A stretch of 64,000 nucleotides of DNA from Bacillus sp. BA3 (GTDB taxonomy: Bacteria > Bacillota > Bacilli > Bacillales > DSM-1321). The position numbers were made by a program, and so were the translations under genes. The stretch's first letter is position 1. Each line of letters opens with the position of its first letter. The notes beneath the pieces were generated by a model. That model made no database searches and was not told where the DNA came from. It saw nothing but the letters and a program-made list of their open reading frames with translations. Below, in pieces: positions 63,761 to 64,000 of this stretch. The stretch spans positions 1-64,000 of the forward strand of contig PIZR01000001.1 of the NCBI GenBank assembly GCA_002835675.1, written 5' to 3'.

Positions 63761-64000
63761 ATGGATGTTCATGTTGTTGTGATTACAGGGGCTGGAAGTG
63801 GATTGGGTGCTTCATTGGCAAAAAAATATTCTGATCTAGGCTGTCATGTATGTTTGCTTGGACGAACTCAAACAAAACTTATTCGAACAGCTGAAACATT
63901 AAGCCATAATCATTCTATTTATGAAGTAGACATTTCATCTAAAAGTGATGTAGCAAAAGTCATGCAATTAATTAAAGAAGAAGTTGGACAAATTGATCTA
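63761..64000 (+). CDS. Short-chain dehydrogenase/reductase, 3' end outside window
   Basis: The first 80 residues show the SDR nucleotide-binding motif VVVITGAGSGLGASLAKKYS (TGxxxGxG) and the second strand CHVCLLGRTQTKL, with Arg suggesting NADP(H) preference. EVDISSKSDVAKVMQ gives the conserved acidic residue after strand 3. AAAAGGAGAAG precedes ATG 63761. The gene continues past 64000, so length and substrate are unknown. Confidence 0.88.
   Translation, partial: MDVHVVVITGAGSGLGASLAKKYSDLGCHVCLLGRTQTKLIRTAETLSHNHSIYEVDISSKSDVAKVMQLIKEEVGQIDL

Overview
The window looks like a chromosomal segment of a low-GC, endospore-forming Bacillaceae species. A Bacillus/Peribacillus-type genome is the best guess, but the genus is not provable from sequence alone. 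The grounds are strong AGGAGG-type ribosome binding sites, frequent TTG/GTG starts, and Bacillus families such as YqgV, YuzB, YerC, YolD, MocR, CitMHS, MscL and class D sortase. No rRNA, tRNA, CRISPR array, complete insertion sequence or intact prophage was seen.

Layout. Positions 1-10 kb are an accessory, partly decayed stretch. It holds a lipoprotein, tiny ORFs, a GrpB protein, a recombinase remnant, a GC-rich frameshifted ABC-2 permease, a rifampin phosphotransferase (rph), an ArsR/VOC pair, a GyrI-like protein and a hydrolase remnant, with a dispersed repeat family between them. 10-20 kb carries a divergent EamA/MocR pair, an MFS exporter with an attenuator-like leader, YqgV, a 40-bp tandem repeat, several small proteins and a sulfite-oxidase-type molybdoenzyme. 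20.5-25.2 kb is a minus-strand homogentisate operon (hppD - unknown gene - fahA - hmgA). It has no glutathione-type maleylacetoacetate isomerase but does carry an uncharacterised protein coupled to fahA. 25.4-26.5 kb has YuzB and an orphan proteasome-like Ntn-hydrolase.

26.8-32 kb is a catabolic cluster: FCD-type GntR regulator, HMG-CoA lyase, class III CoA-transferase, CitMHS transporter and gamma-carbonic anhydrase. Two copies of one operator sequence and a consensus cre site suggest local induction plus CcpA repression. The likely substrate is a C5/C6 hydroxy-dicarboxylate such as 3-hydroxy-3-methylglutarate or citramalate. 33.3-35.3 kb pairs an acidic LPXTA surface protein with a class D sortase. 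36-36.4 kb is a degenerate array built on a CACGAGTAAA core.

39.6-44.7 kb is a fructoselysine (frl) operon of enterobacterial style: epimerase, APC permease, deglycase, kinase and UTRA regulator, with the same promoter-operator appearing twice. 46.9-53.5 kb is an ABC uptake operon with an embedded alkaline-phosphatase-superfamily hydrolase, a DeoR regulator and a HAD phosphatase, probably for a phosphoester or phosphonate. A YkkC/YkkD-like SMR pair follows. The right end has a TIM-barrel isomerase, MscL, LysR and PucR regulators, an AGCS symporter, a YolD-like protein and the start of a short-chain dehydrogenase that runs off the window. Its leader shows three mutually exclusive pairing segments.
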